Origin: Pseudanabaena biceps
Lineage (GTDB): Bacteria; Cyanobacteriota; Cyanobacteriia; Pseudanabaenales; Pseudanabaenaceae
Assembly (NCBI GenBank): GCA_013361095.1
Contig: JAATWA010000001.1
Coordinates: forward strand, 2,871,001 to 2,935,000
DNA length: 64,000 nucleotides
Direction: 5' to 3'
Shown: one piece after another, positions 52,968 through 61,140 of the stretch
Position numbering within the stretch: position 1 is the stretch's first letter
How the letters are laid out: each line of letters begins with the position of its first letter
Program-made: the position numbers and the translations under genes
Notes under the pieces: model-generated
The model's input: the letters and a program-made list of their open reading frames with translations, nothing else
The model's database searches: none
What the model was told of the DNA's origin: nothing

Positions 52968-54041
52968 TTAATTAAAATATTCTAAAATTGCCTGACTAAT
53001 TGCGATTTCTCCATCCATACCCAGAGGCTTAGCATCGTCTAAATCTGGATCTTGTAGAGGGTCTTTTAAAAATGACCAATCACCCTCATAAAATTCTTGT
53101 GGAGAAATAATTAAATGCTCAGAGTAATTTCTAACCCCTGCGATTAAGGTCTCTGCTTCTAAAAAGCCTTCACGGGTAAGGCACACAACAGGCACATTAG
53201 ATCTGATGGCTTCGGCTAATGTGCCGTACCCAGGTTTTGTAACAATCCGATCGCATGCCACCATTACATCCACAGGACGCAAGCGATCGCGAGCAATTTG
53301 AGTTAAGTTGGGCAAGTCAGGGGCATCGCGATCAAAAGTAATAAATTGCCAATCAAGGAAGTTTGCTAAATTTTGATAAGGAATAGACTGCAAACTCAAC
53401 CCGCCAAAGGTAAGTAAAGCAGTGGGGCGATCGCTGTCTAAATTCAGTTTTTCACGAATATAGGTGGCGCTATGCTTAGGTTTTCCACCAGTTAGCCCCA
53501 CATCTTGAATATGGGGAAATGAACTCATCGCTTCGGCAAATGGTAAACGAAATAGGCGATCGCAATGACTGTAGCTTTCTGATAGACGATCAGCTAAATC
53601 GATAAATTTGCCACCCCAATCCCGATAGATAAAATCCCAGCCAAAGTTACTAGCCATCCAGCAGGGTGTTTGAGCAGCTTTGCCTATCTCCGCCATCATG
53701 GGCGGGATATCACCAAAGATCAAATCAACTTGATGTTCTTGTAAAAATTTGACCTCGGTGGCGATCGCTTCAGCTTGATGCTCTTGTATTTTTTGCCACG
53801 CCGCAAAAGTTGCTTCGCGATCGGTTTGTAGGCTATCAACTTGGATCACGCCTACATCAAATATACGAGGGTGATACAAAAAATCTCCTTCGATATATTC
53901 TTCCAATAACCAACGCGGAGCCGTCGTTGCGATGATTAATTTGATGTCAGGCGATCGCTTTTGAAGTTCGTCAAGTACTGACGCTGTGCGAGTAGCATGT
54001 CCAAATCCGTGATTAGTGATTGCGGTATATAGAGTAGGCAT
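52968..54041 (-). CDS. Glycosyltransferase-like protein (GT-B fold)
   Basis: A 357-residue protein. MPTLYTAITNHGFGHATRTA holds the GxGH motif of GT28/MurG-like and L-arabinokinase N-terminal domains. LIFGDIPPMMAEIGKAAQTP and ASNFGWDFIYRDW lie in the N-terminal lobe. The C-terminal lobe has TALLTFGGLSLQSIPY, DRIVTKPGYGTLAEAIRSNV and VVCLTREGFLEAE, the donor-binding region. Substrate unknown. It is cytoplasmic, and 21 bases downstream of the EamA transporter gene, so the two are probably co-transcribed. Confidence 0.78.
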   Translation of the reverse strand: MPTLYTAITNHGFGHATRTASVLDELQKRSPDIKLIIATTAPRWLLEEYIEGDFLYHPRIFDVGVIQVDSLQTDREATFAAWQKIQEHQAEAIATEVKFLQEHQVDLIFGDIPPMMAEIGKAAQTPCWMASNFGWDFIYRDWGGKFIDLADRLSESYSHCDRLFRLPFAEAMSSFPHIQDVGLTGGKPKHSATYIREKLNLDSDRPTALLTFGGLSLQSIPYQNLANFLDWQFITFDRDAPDLPNLTQIARDRLRPVDVMVACDRIVTKPGYGTLAEAIRSNVPVVCLTREGFLEAETLIAGVRNYSEHLIISPQEFYEGDWSFLKDPLQDPDLDDAKPLGMDGEIAISQAILEYFN

Positions 54042-54062
54042 TAGCTTGAATAAAGTAAATGT

Positions 54063-55121
54063 TCACGATTGAGATTCATTGATCGGCTGCTGCAATAGTG
54101 GTAAGACTGGGCTAACTATTGAGTCTTCAGTTGCTGAAAGTAAGTTATTACTATTAGCATCAGGTAATCCCTCCTCGCCATTGCCTTTGCCAGAGTCACG
54201 CACACTCACCAGATAAATACTGCTTAATGTTAAAATCACGCCCACCCACTGAATCAAAGTGAGATTTTCGCCGAGAAATAAACTGCTAAACATCAATGCA
54301 AAAACTGGGGTAGAGAAAGTTAACGCACTTAGGGTGGTTAAACTGCCTGATGATGCAAAAAAGAAGAATAATCCATAGGCGATCGCGCTGCCCATAATCG
54401 CCATATACAGCATTCCGACCCATCCCCAAACATTCAAATCCTGCCATTGATTCTGCTCAAATTGATTGGAAATAAACAGCAAAGGCATTCCGCCAATAAT
54501 CATATGCCAACCCGTTGCCATCACAGGATCAGCGTAGCGCACCACAGGACGAATCAAAATTGTGCCGATCGCCATTGATAAGGACGCACCGAGCATAAAC
54601 CATTCGCCAATTGTGAAAATCCCTGATTCTAAGACAGTGGCAAAATCTCCAGATAAAAGTGCTGACATTAATTCCGATGGCAAGCCAATTAAGCTAATAC
54701 CCAAAATTCCAATTAGCAGTCCCAATGCACCACTAAAACCAATTCTTTCTTTATATAAAACTGCTGCTAATACTGCCACTGCAAGGGGTTGAGAGTCAAT
54801 CAATAAAGATCCTAGCCCTGCATTAGTTCGTTCTAGCCCCTGCGCCAAAAATCCTTGAAACATCGTGCCATCGACTAGGGCAAATAGACCAATCCACAAC
54901 CAAGCCATCCATCCTTTGGGCTGCTGCTTGCCAAAATAAACACCTCCTAAAATCAGCACTAGCCCTGCGGGAATTAATCTCACCGCCGCCATAAACATGG
55001 GGCTAGTGTGGGGCATCAATGCTTTCATCACTACCATTGCCGTTCCCCATAAAAAAAATGGCGCAATGAGCAAAGGTGATTGACGGGTCAATCCTGAGCG
55101 ATCGGCTGTTGATGTTTGCAT
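54063..55121 (-). CDS. EamA/DMT family transporter
   Basis: A 352-residue inner membrane protein with ten membrane segments in two EamA repeats. LLIAPFFLWGTAMVVMKALM opens the first repeat, DGTMFQGFLAQGLERTNAGL follows, and SALTFSTPVFALMFSSLFLG with LIQWVGVILTLSSIYLVSVR ends the second. The C-terminal ~35 residues are a polar tail. It would move a small metabolite or exporter substrate that cannot be named from sequence. First gene of a two-gene unit. Confidence 0.88.
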   Translation of the reverse strand: MQTSTADRSGLTRQSPLLIAPFFLWGTAMVVMKALMPHTSPMFMAAVRLIPAGLVLILGGVYFGKQQPKGWMAWLWIGLFALVDGTMFQGFLAQGLERTNAGLGSLLIDSQPLAVAVLAAVLYKERIGFSGALGLLIGILGISLIGLPSELMSALLSGDFATVLESGIFTIGEWFMLGASLSMAIGTILIRPVVRYADPVMATGWHMIIGGMPLLFISNQFEQNQWQDLNVWGWVGMLYMAIMGSAIAYGLFFFFASSGSLTTLSALTFSTPVFALMFSSLFLGENLTLIQWVGVILTLSSIYLVSVRDSGKGNGEEGLPDANSNNLLSATEDSIVSPVLPLLQQPINESQS

Positions 55122-55228
55122 ATTTGAGGATTATAAATTTGAGGATTGTAAAATTTGATTGCAAAAGTGATGGTAGGTATTGACAATTTTAATACTAAAG
55201 GTTGACTTACTATAGCTTGACCGATTCT

Positions 55229-55275
55229 CGAATAATTAGCGATGCATGGCTTTGCCATGCATCGCTAATTATTCG
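55229..55275. repeat. Perfect palindrome with TTT centre
   Basis: Arms of 22 bp (CGAATAATTAGCGATGCATG then GC) pair around TTT. Confidence 0.85.
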
Positions 55276-55357
55276 CTGGGAAAGGAGTATCAAGAGGTTT
55301 ATTTTAAACTTTTGTGAAGTGCTTACCCCGTATGCGTTACACTGTTTTTGGCTAAAC

Positions 55358-55402
55358 AAAAAAGCTGAAAACCTTTGCACCGTAAGCTTCTCAGCTTTTT
55401 TT
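55358..55402. terminator. Terminator-like hairpin
   Basis: AAAAAAGCTGA and TCAGCTTTTTT pair across a 22-base loop. No gene ends near it, so it could end a short non-coding transcript. Confidence 0.4.
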
Positions 55403-55614
55403 GCAAGAATTGTGGCAATAAGTATTTTAAAAAAACTGCTCAAATCTATATAAATTAACGATCGCGTATATACACAAGTGGCAAGTTGCTATTAGAATAG
55501 GCAATCAGAAGTCATATTCAGTGCGGGTTTCGCAAAAAGCGATCGCACAATATTTACTTTGAGATTTAACCATTTAACTCATACTCAATTCATATACATA
55601 TAAAGGGGAAACCT

Positions 55615-55914
55615 ATGAACAAAGGTGAACTAGTTGATGCGATTGCTAAAAAAGCACAAGAGAAAGGCGTAGCTGTCAATAAAAAGACTGTTGATGAAGT
55701 TCTCTCCGCTACTTTGGAAGTAATCATCGATACTGTCGCTAGCGACGAAAAAGTAACTTTGGTTGGATTTGGCTCCTTTGAGGCTCGCGATCGCAAAGCC
55801 AGAGAAGGTCGTAATCCTAAAACTGGCGAAAAAATGGAAATCCCAGCTACTAAAGTACCTGCTTTCTCCGCTGGTAAGTCTTTTAAAGAACAAGTCAGCC
55901 CTCCTTCTGACTAA
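55615..55914 (+). CDS. hup: HU family DNA-binding protein
   Basis: A 99-residue nucleoid protein. MNKGELVDAIAKKAQEKGVA, TLVGFGSFEARDRKAREGRN and PKTGEKMEIPATKVPAFSAG are the HU/IHF signatures; the beta arm carries the intercalating Pro in the NPKTGE...IPAT region. It is most likely a homodimer that bends and compacts DNA. A GGGGAA lies eight bases before the ATG. A hairpin terminator follows 50 bases after the stop. Confidence 0.95.
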   Translation: MNKGELVDAIAKKAQEKGVAVNKKTVDEVLSATLEVIIDTVASDEKVTLVGFGSFEARDRKAREGRNPKTGEKMEIPATKVPAFSAGKSFKEQVSPPSD

Positions 55915-55965
55915 AACCCCAAAATCACAATTTGTTGTGACCTTGGATGATCTAAAAGAATTTTT

Positions 55966-55989
55966 AAAAGGCTGGTTTTGCCAGCTTTT
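55966..55989 (+). terminator. Terminator of hup
   Basis: AAAAGGCTGG and CCAGCTTTT pair around TTTTG, followed by T residues. Confidence 0.65.
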
Positions 55990-56021
55990 TATAGCTAAGA
56001 TCACTGGTCTTGTGACAAATC

Positions 56022-56076
56022 AAAACCCAAGAATTGACTGGCGGCGCACCGCGCCGCCAGTCAATTCTTGGGTTTT
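56022..56076. repeat. Perfect palindrome with ACC centre (family A left flank)
   Basis: Arms of 26 bp (AAAACCCAAGAATTGACTGG then CGGCGC) pair around ACC. The left flank TAGCTAAGATCACTGGTCTT then GTGACAAAT is a family A end; the right end is missing. Confidence 0.8.
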
Positions 56077-56094
56077 ATGTTCTATTTTTATATT

Positions 56095-56125
56095 AAAAAA
56101 AGCGGCGCATTGCGCCGCTTTTTTT
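56095..56125. terminator. Bidirectional terminator
   Basis: AAAAAAAGCGGCGCA and its complement pair around one T. It overlaps the stop codon of the convergent cysteine hydrolase gene. Confidence 0.75.
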
Positions 56126-56789
56126 AACTAACTGCACTAATTACTGCGTCAGCATTGGCTGTCCACCCAATAATCCCACCTTGAGCGCGGAGCATTTCAA
56201 TGGTTGATTGCTTAAACTCTGGAAAATAGCTAGCAGTTCCGTCTTCGATCAGTAGACATTCATAGCCGCGATCATTTGCCTCGCGCATCGTTGTCTGCAC
56301 ACATACTTCCGTCGTTACCCCAGTAAATAGTAAATGGGTAATCCCTTCTTTTTTCAGAATTTCCTCTAAATTAGTCCGACAAAAAGCACCTTTACCGGGT
56401 TTCACGATCACTATTTCATTTTCTAGAGGTGTAAGCTCTGGAATGATATTGTTTCCGTCTTCGCCCACAATCAAGATTCTGCCCATAGAGCCGCGATCGC
56501 CGATTTTGAGTCCACCCTTGCCACGGTTTAATTTAGATGGTGGGCAGTCTGACAGATCGGGTGAATGGGCTTCAATGGTATGAATGACGGGATAATTTAG
56601 TGATCGCCAAGTTTCTAATAGTTTCTTGACCGTCGGAACGATGCTTTGCAACTGGGTGACATCATTGCCGAGGGCATCGCCAAATCCTCCATATTCCAAA
56701 AAGTCCCGTTGCATATCAATGATTACTAAAGCTATTTTGCTGTTAGTGGGCAATTCATAGTCATAAGGATTTGCAGCGATCGCAGACAT
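56124..56789 (-). CDS. Cysteine hydrolase, isochorismatase-like family
   Basis: A 221-residue amidohydrolase-type protein. The catalytic triad is visible: Asp in [19 protein letters not shown], Lys in [11 protein letters not shown] and Cys in [20 protein letters not shown]. It is related to the biuret-hydrolase-like gene upstream in the same operon, with the shared words PGKGxF and NDRGYECL, but is distant enough to suggest a different substrate, such as another ureide or amide. Likely last gene of the operon. It ends in a terminator. Confidence 0.82.
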   Translation of the reverse strand: MSAIAANPYDYELPTNSKIALVIIDMQRDFLEYGGFGDALGNDVTQLQSIVPTVKKLLETWRSLNYPVIHTIEAHSPDLSDCPPSKLNRGKGGLKIGDRGSMGRILIVGEDGNNIIPELTPLENEIVIVKPGKGAFCRTNLEEILKKEGITHLLFTGVTTEVCVQTTMREANDRGYECLLIEDGTASYFPEFKQSTIEMLRAQGGIIGWTANADAVISAVS

Positions 56790-56856
56790 AAATTTTTTCC
56801 TCTTTTTCGCAATATTAAAAAAACAGAGTCGTAACCTGACTAGATTTGCTGTAACC

Positions 56857-56905
56857 AGCCAAACCTAAGAGAGAGTTGCGCCGCAACTCTCTCTTAGGTT
56901 TGGCT
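56857..56905. repeat. Perfect palindrome inside the operon
   Basis: Arms of 24 bp (AGCCAAACCTAAGAGAGAGT then TGCG) pair around one C. It lies between the cupin gene and the second hydrolase gene, so it would appear in their mRNA. The flank GCTGTAACCAGCC is family A-like. Confidence 0.8.
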
Positions 56906-56918
56906 TTGCCTCTAAAAA

Positions 56919-57272
56919 CTATTCGTGAATAACTACAGGCTTTTCCCAAACAATCAGCACCACACAGCCTTCATCGCTCCAAACTTGGTGACTACTATCA
57001 GGCGGATTAATAATTAATGCACCCTTGCTGTACTTGCCATTTGCATCAGATTGTGAGCCTGACAAAACAAAAATATGTTCATAACCCGAATGGGAATGAT
57101 TGGGGACTTTTGCCCCCGCTTCATAGCAAAGCAGAGCCGCACTTGCGCCTACTCCATCCTTATATAAAGGATAAATTTTGACACCTTCGCGAAATGGTTG
57201 CCAGTCCAGATCTTCATAGCTAGAGCGAGTAAGTAGTTCAGGGAAAATACGCACTTGTTGGTCAATCATCAT
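56919..57272 (-). CDS. Cupin-domain protein (ChrR-like cupin)
   Basis: A 117-residue single-domain protein. YEAGAKVPNHSHSGYEHIFV holds the metal-binding HxH and Glu of cupin motif 1, and INPPDSSHQVWSDEGCVVLI the His of motif 2. The N-terminal segment (LDWQPFREGVKIYPLYKDG) is as in ChrR-type cupins. It could be an enzyme or a sensor. It lies 12 bases after the ABC ATPase gene, in the ureide-type operon. Confidence 0.85.
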   Translation of the reverse strand: MMIDQQVRIFPELLTRSSYEDLDWQPFREGVKIYPLYKDGVGASAALLCYEAGAKVPNHSHSGYEHIFVLSGSQSDANGKYSKGALIINPPDSSHQVWSDEGCVVLIVWEKPVVIHE

Positions 57273-57283
57273 TTAATTTATGG

Positions 57284-58924
57284 TTAATGCCCTGCCATCT
57301 TTTGGCCAATTGTTGCCAAATTTGCCTCAGCACTTGTGCTTTCATAAACGAATTTACCTTCGCTCATCACCAAAATGCGATCGCTTAGCGTCAATATCTC
57401 ATCAAGATCTTCACTAACGAGAAGTACCGCCACGCCACGATTGCGAGCCTCTACAATTTGATTGTGAATATACTCCACCGCCGCAAAGTCTAGTCCAAAT
57501 ACAGGATTGGCAACGATTAATAACTTGATTTTCTCAGCCGAAAGCTCCCTTGCAAGCACAGTACGCTGCACATTGCCACCCGACAGATTACCAACGGGAG
57601 TTTCAGGGGAAGGGGTTTTGATAGAAAATACCTTGATCAAGCTCTTAGCCTTTTCCCGAATCGCTTTAAATAGCAACAGCACACCACCTTGAGCTTGCGG
57701 TGTCCGATCAAAGGTGCGGAGAGCCAAATTCTCAGCAACGCTCATATGGGGGACACAGGCATTTCTTAGCGGCTCTTCGGGTAGTGAAAAGACTTGATGG
57801 CTATACATTTCTTTGCGCGTGGCTGAATAGCGATCTCCATTGACAAAAATTTCGCCCGATGTCGCAATCCTTTGCCCAGAGAGAACTTCTACAAGTTCGC
57901 GCTGACCATTGCCTGACACTCCTGCCACGCCAACAATCTCGCCACCCTTAATTTGTAAATTCACACCTTCTACAGCTTCTAGGCCATTATCGCGATCGGC
58001 ATGAATATTTCTGGCATCAAGGACTAGCTCACCAGTCTCAATTTCAGTCTTAGCAACTTGACGGGCTTCCTTAGCTTCGCCCAACATCATTGCCGCCATA
58101 TCCGAAACTGATAGATCCTTAGTCGAGCCTGTTCCCGCAAATTTACCTTTACGCAGCACAGTGACATCGTCGGCAAAAGCGGTGATCTCACGGAATTTGT
58201 GACTGATCATCAGTACACTCAAACGTCCTGCGGTAACTTCGTCTCTTAGTAGCCCTAGCACCTCATCAGCTTCTTGAGGAGTTAGCACTGACGTTGGCTC
58301 ATCAAGAATAAGAATGCGACTTTTGAGATAAAGCTGCTTGAGAATTTCTAACTTTTGCTTTTGTCCAGCCGCTAGTTGTGAAATCGGTGTATTGAGATCA
58401 ATTTTAAAAGGAGAAGAAGCCATAAAAGCCTCTAATTTCTCTAGTTCCTGTTTCCAATTGATCACCGATGGGGTATCTGGGCGAACCAGCAGCAGATTTT
58501 CTGCCACCGTCATCGCAGGAACAACCGTAAAGTGCTGATACACCATGCCAATGCCGTAATGGTAGGCATCACGGGGACTGTTGATCTCACGGGATTGTTT
58601 GTTAATCAAAATATCGCCATGAGTTGTCGAGTGGAAACCCATAATGCATTTGACCAGAGTGCTTTTGCCCGCACCATTTTCGCCTAGCAGTGCGTGAAAA
58701 GTCCCTGGGGCTAGTTTCAATGAGACATTATCGACTGCGACAAAAGAGCCAAATTTCTTAGAGACGTTAACTAGCTCTAGTTCGGGTGGCAAATGCGATC
58801 GCAATGTATCCGCAGAAACGCTAGATGGAATATCCACAGATGGGATCGACTCATTCATAGCTTGTTCTTCAATCAAATTATTAGCTAGACCGCTTTCGAG
58901 ATCGTCAGGCATCGGTTTTTCCAT
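57284..58924 (-). CDS. ABC transporter ATP-binding protein, double cassette (BMP/nucleoside type)
   Basis: A 546-residue protein with two ATPase domains. Cassette 1 has HALLGENGAGKSTLVKCIMG (Walker A), ISQLAAGQKQKLEILKQLYL (signature) and ILILDEPTSVLTPQEAD (Walker B). Cassette 2 has the divergent VAGVSGNGQRELVEVLSG, VGNLSGGNVQRTVLAREL and LLIVANPVFGLDF. This is the YufO/NupA-like type that works with two permeases and a BMP-type lipoprotein to import nucleosides or related compounds. Neither permease nor binding protein lies in this window. The gene sits between two hydrolase genes, so a ureide or nucleobase-breakdown substrate is likely. Confidence 0.85.
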   Translation of the reverse strand: MEKPMPDDLESGLANNLIEEQAMNESIPSVDIPSSVSADTLRSHLPPELELVNVSKKFGSFVAVDNVSLKLAPGTFHALLGENGAGKSTLVKCIMGFHSTTHGDILINKQSREINSPRDAYHYGIGMVYQHFTVVPAMTVAENLLLVRPDTPSVINWKQELEKLEAFMASSPFKIDLNTPISQLAAGQKQKLEILKQLYLKSRILILDEPTSVLTPQEADEVLGLLRDEVTAGRLSVLMISHKFREITAFADDVTVLRKGKFAGTGSTKDLSVSDMAAMMLGEAKEARQVAKTEIETGELVLDARNIHADRDNGLEAVEGVNLQIKGGEIVGVAGVSGNGQRELVEVLSGQRIATSGEIFVNGDRYSATRKEMYSHQVFSLPEEPLRNACVPHMSVAENLALRTFDRTPQAQGGVLLLFKAIREKAKSLIKVFSIKTPSPETPVGNLSGGNVQRTVLARELSAEKIKLLIVANPVFGLDFAAVEYIHNQIVEARNRGVAVLLVSEDLDEILTLSDRILVMSEGKFVYESTSAEANLATIGQKMAGH

Positions 58925-58959
58925 AGCGACATATACTTGGCGTACTTTTTAAGATTTAA

Positions 58960-59643
58960 CTAGAAATTTTGGGCGATCGCTGTAGTCAATGCTTCAGAAT
59001 TACTTACAGCCCCAAATACACCGCCTTGCATCTCGATCATTTTCAATGCGGCAAGGTGGTTGCCATAGTCAGTTGCACCTGTGCAGTCCGATAGCATTAA
59101 ACATTCATAGCCGCGATCGTTGGCATCTCGCATGGTCGTATGCACACAGACATCGGTAGTAATTCCCGACAAGATCAGGTTTTGAATATTATTGCGCCTC
59201 AAAATTAAGTCAAGATCAGTTGCATAAAATGATCCCTTCCCCGGTTTGTCGATGATTGGCTCATTGGGTAGAGGATACAAGTCAGGAATGATATCCCAGC
59301 CTTTTTCACCACGCACTAAAATCTTGCCACAAGGCCCTTCATCTCCTATGCCCGCACCAATTTTCTGCGATCGCCAGCGCTTGTTTGGTGGCAAATCCGA
59401 CAGGTCTGGACGATGCCCTTCGCGAGTATGAATAATCAAAAATCCTTTTTCTCGAAATAGCGTTAAAACCTTTTTAATTGGCTCAATGGGGGCGCGAGTT
59501 AGCGATAGGTCATAGCCCATTTTGTCCACATAGCCGCCAACACCACAAAAATCAGTCTGCATATCAATAATGATCAGAGCAGTATTGTCAGGGCGAAGAT
59601 CGCCATTGTATGGATATGGGTAGGGCGTAGCGTCAATATACAT
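58960..59643 (-). CDS. biuH: Biuret hydrolase-like cysteine hydrolase
   Basis: A 227-residue enzyme that closely fits the BiuH pattern: [20 protein letters not shown] (Asp), [55 protein letters not shown] (Lys) and [20 protein letters not shown] (Cys). BiuH splits biuret into allophanate and ammonia. The long shared segments make this call stronger than family level, though substrate must be tested. An allophanate hydrolase gene is not in the window. It is the first gene of the operon; no NtcA-type GTA-N8-TAC site was found upstream. Confidence 0.78.
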   Translation of the reverse strand: MYIDATPYPYPYNGDLRPDNTALIIIDMQTDFCGVGGYVDKMGYDLSLTRAPIEPIKKVLTLFREKGFLIIHTREGHRPDLSDLPPNKRWRSQKIGAGIGDEGPCGKILVRGEKGWDIIPDLYPLPNEPIIDKPGKGSFYATDLDLILRRNNIQNLILSGITTDVCVHTTMRDANDRGYECLMLSDCTGATDYGNHLAALKMIEMQGGVFGAVSNSEALTTAIAQNF

Positions 59644-59764
59644 AAGCGCTGATTAATAATACAAAAAATATATAAAGTCAGGGTTTGGATTAGTTTGAAT
59701 CAATTGTTAGCGATCGAGGTACTTCAGACTGTTCCTCAGAAACTTAGTAATAAAAGTTGCGCCA

Positions 59765-59819
59765 CAAAAAACAAAAGAGAGTGGCGGCGCTTTGCGCCGC
59801 CACTCTCTTTTGTTTTTTG
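59765..59819. repeat. Perfect palindrome with TTT centre
   Basis: Arms of 26 bp (CAAAAAACAAAAGAGAGTGG then CGGCGC) pair around TTT, between the divergent biuH-like and sugar nucleotide transferase genes. Confidence 0.85.
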
Positions 59820-59954
59820 CAATTAACCTAACTAGATGTTGCCAAGTTACGGGTTATGATAAAACGGACTTTTAGACATTTAAAGTCTATCTTCGTAAAA
59901 AACTGCTTAGATATGGGAATGCGATTTCAACGTAGTGAGAGGAGAATATAATCT

Positions 59955-61085
59955 ATGAAAGCCATGATTTTGGCTGCGGGTAAGGGAACCAGAATCCGCC
60001 CAATCACTAATGTTATGCCTAAGCCCATGATCCCCATCATGCAGAAGCCTGTTATGGAGTTCTTAGTTGAGCTACTAAGATTGCACGGCTTCGACAACAT
60101 TATGGTTAACGTTAGTCATCTATCAGAAGAGATCGAAAACTATTTTCGAGACGGTCAAAAATTTGGCGTACAAATGGCGTATTCCTTTGAGGGAACGATC
60201 GTTGATGGCAAACTGCAAGGTAGCGCTCTAGGCTCCGCAGGAGGACTTAAAAAGATTCAAGATTTCTCTCCGTTTTTTGATGATACTTTTGTCGTGCTGT
60301 GCGGCGATGCGCTAATTGATCTCGATCTTAGCTATGCGGTCAACTGGCATCGGCAAAAAAAATCCCTTGCCACGATCATTACTAAAACTGTTCCCAAAGA
60401 TCAAGTGTCAAGCTATGGCGTAGTCGTCACGGACGATAACGGCATAATCAAGCAGTTTCAAGAAAAACCAACCGTCGAAGCTGCACTTAGCAACACGATT
60501 AATACTGGGATCTACATTTTTGAGCCAGAAATTCTAAATTACATCCCCTCAGATGTAGAGTTTGATTTGGGAAGTGACTTGTTTCCTAAGCTAGTAGAAG
60601 CAGGGCTGCCTTTCCATGCCATCTCTATGGATTTTCAGTGGGTAGATATCGGAAAAGTACCAGATTACTGGCAAGCAATTCAAGATGTGTTGTCAGACAA
60701 GATTAAAAACGTCAAAATACCAGGACATGAGATTAAACCAGGTATCTACACAGGCTTAAATGTGGCAGTAAACTGGGATAAGGTGAATATCCGTGGCCCT
60801 GTTTATATTGGTGGTATGACCGAAATTGAGGACGGAGCGACAATCATTGGCCCGACAATGATTGGTCCCAACTGCCATGTATGTAGTGGTGCGGTGGTAG
60901 AAAGGAGCGTGATTTTTGAATATTCCCGCCTATCAGATGTTCGACTAGTAGATAAGCTCGTGTTTGGCCGCTATTGCGTTGATAAAACTGGTGCAACCAT
61001 AGACTTGCAAGCAGCAGCGCTGGATTGGCTCATTACTGATGCTAGACATCAGCAAAAATCTCAGTCTCCACTAGAGATGAGATAA
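59955..61085 (+). CDS. Sugar-1-phosphate nucleotidyltransferase
   Basis: A 376-residue enzyme. MKAMILAAGKGTRIRPITNV is the nucleotide-binding signature, MPKPMIPIMQKPVMEFLVEL follows, and FVVLCGDALIDLDL carries the metal-binding Asp. The C-terminal ~110 residues have left-handed beta-helix hexapeptides (ITxIGPTMIGPNCHV-like IEDGATIIGPTMIGPNCHVC). The whole resembles mannose-1-phosphate guanylyltransferase or glucose-1-phosphate transferases, and the donor cannot be fixed. GAGGAG lies nine bases upstream of the start. The stop codon lies in a palindrome. Confidence 0.86.
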   Translation: MKAMILAAGKGTRIRPITNVMPKPMIPIMQKPVMEFLVELLRLHGFDNIMVNVSHLSEEIENYFRDGQKFGVQMAYSFEGTIVDGKLQGSALGSAGGLKKIQDFSPFFDDTFVVLCGDALIDLDLSYAVNWHRQKKSLATIITKTVPKDQVSSYGVVVTDDNGIIKQFQEKPTVEAALSNTINTGIYIFEPEILNYIPSDVEFDLGSDLFPKLVEAGLPFHAISMDFQWVDIGKVPDYWQAIQDVLSDKIKNVKIPGHEIKPGIYTGLNVAVNWDKVNIRGPVYIGGMTEIEDGATIIGPTMIGPNCHVCSGAVVERSVIFEYSRLSDVRLVDKLVFGRYCVDKTGATIDLQAAALDWLITDARHQQKSQSPLEMR

Positions 61086-61121
61086 AAGAGGAGAGGCGGT
61101 ATACCGCCTCTCCTCTTTTAT
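61082..61121. terminator. Perfect palindrome, terminator for both flanking genes
   Basis: Arms of 18 bp (ATAAAAGAGGAGAGGCGG) pair around TATA. It holds the TAA of the transferase gene and ends 20 bases before the stop of the convergent amidase. Confidence 0.8.
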
Positions 61122-61140
61122 TTAGGGGTGACACCAAAGT

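Larger units (their letters stand above)
55122..55614. other. Intergenic region upstream of HU
   Basis: About 490 bases with a palindrome (55229-55275), a family C-like right end (GCTGGGAAAGGAGTAT), a terminator-like hairpin (55358-55402), and about 200 bases of leader before the HU gene. Short ORFs in both strands follow from the palindrome. Confidence 0.5.

Noticed and set aside
55202..55453. ORFs of 77-83 residues on both strands
   Set aside because: Both come from the palindrome at 55229-55275 and hairpin at 55358-55402; mirror-image ORFs are expected there.
59630..59650. NtcA-like site (GTA...TAC) near the biuH-like start
   Set aside because: The spacing is nine bases, not eight, and it overlaps the start of the gene.
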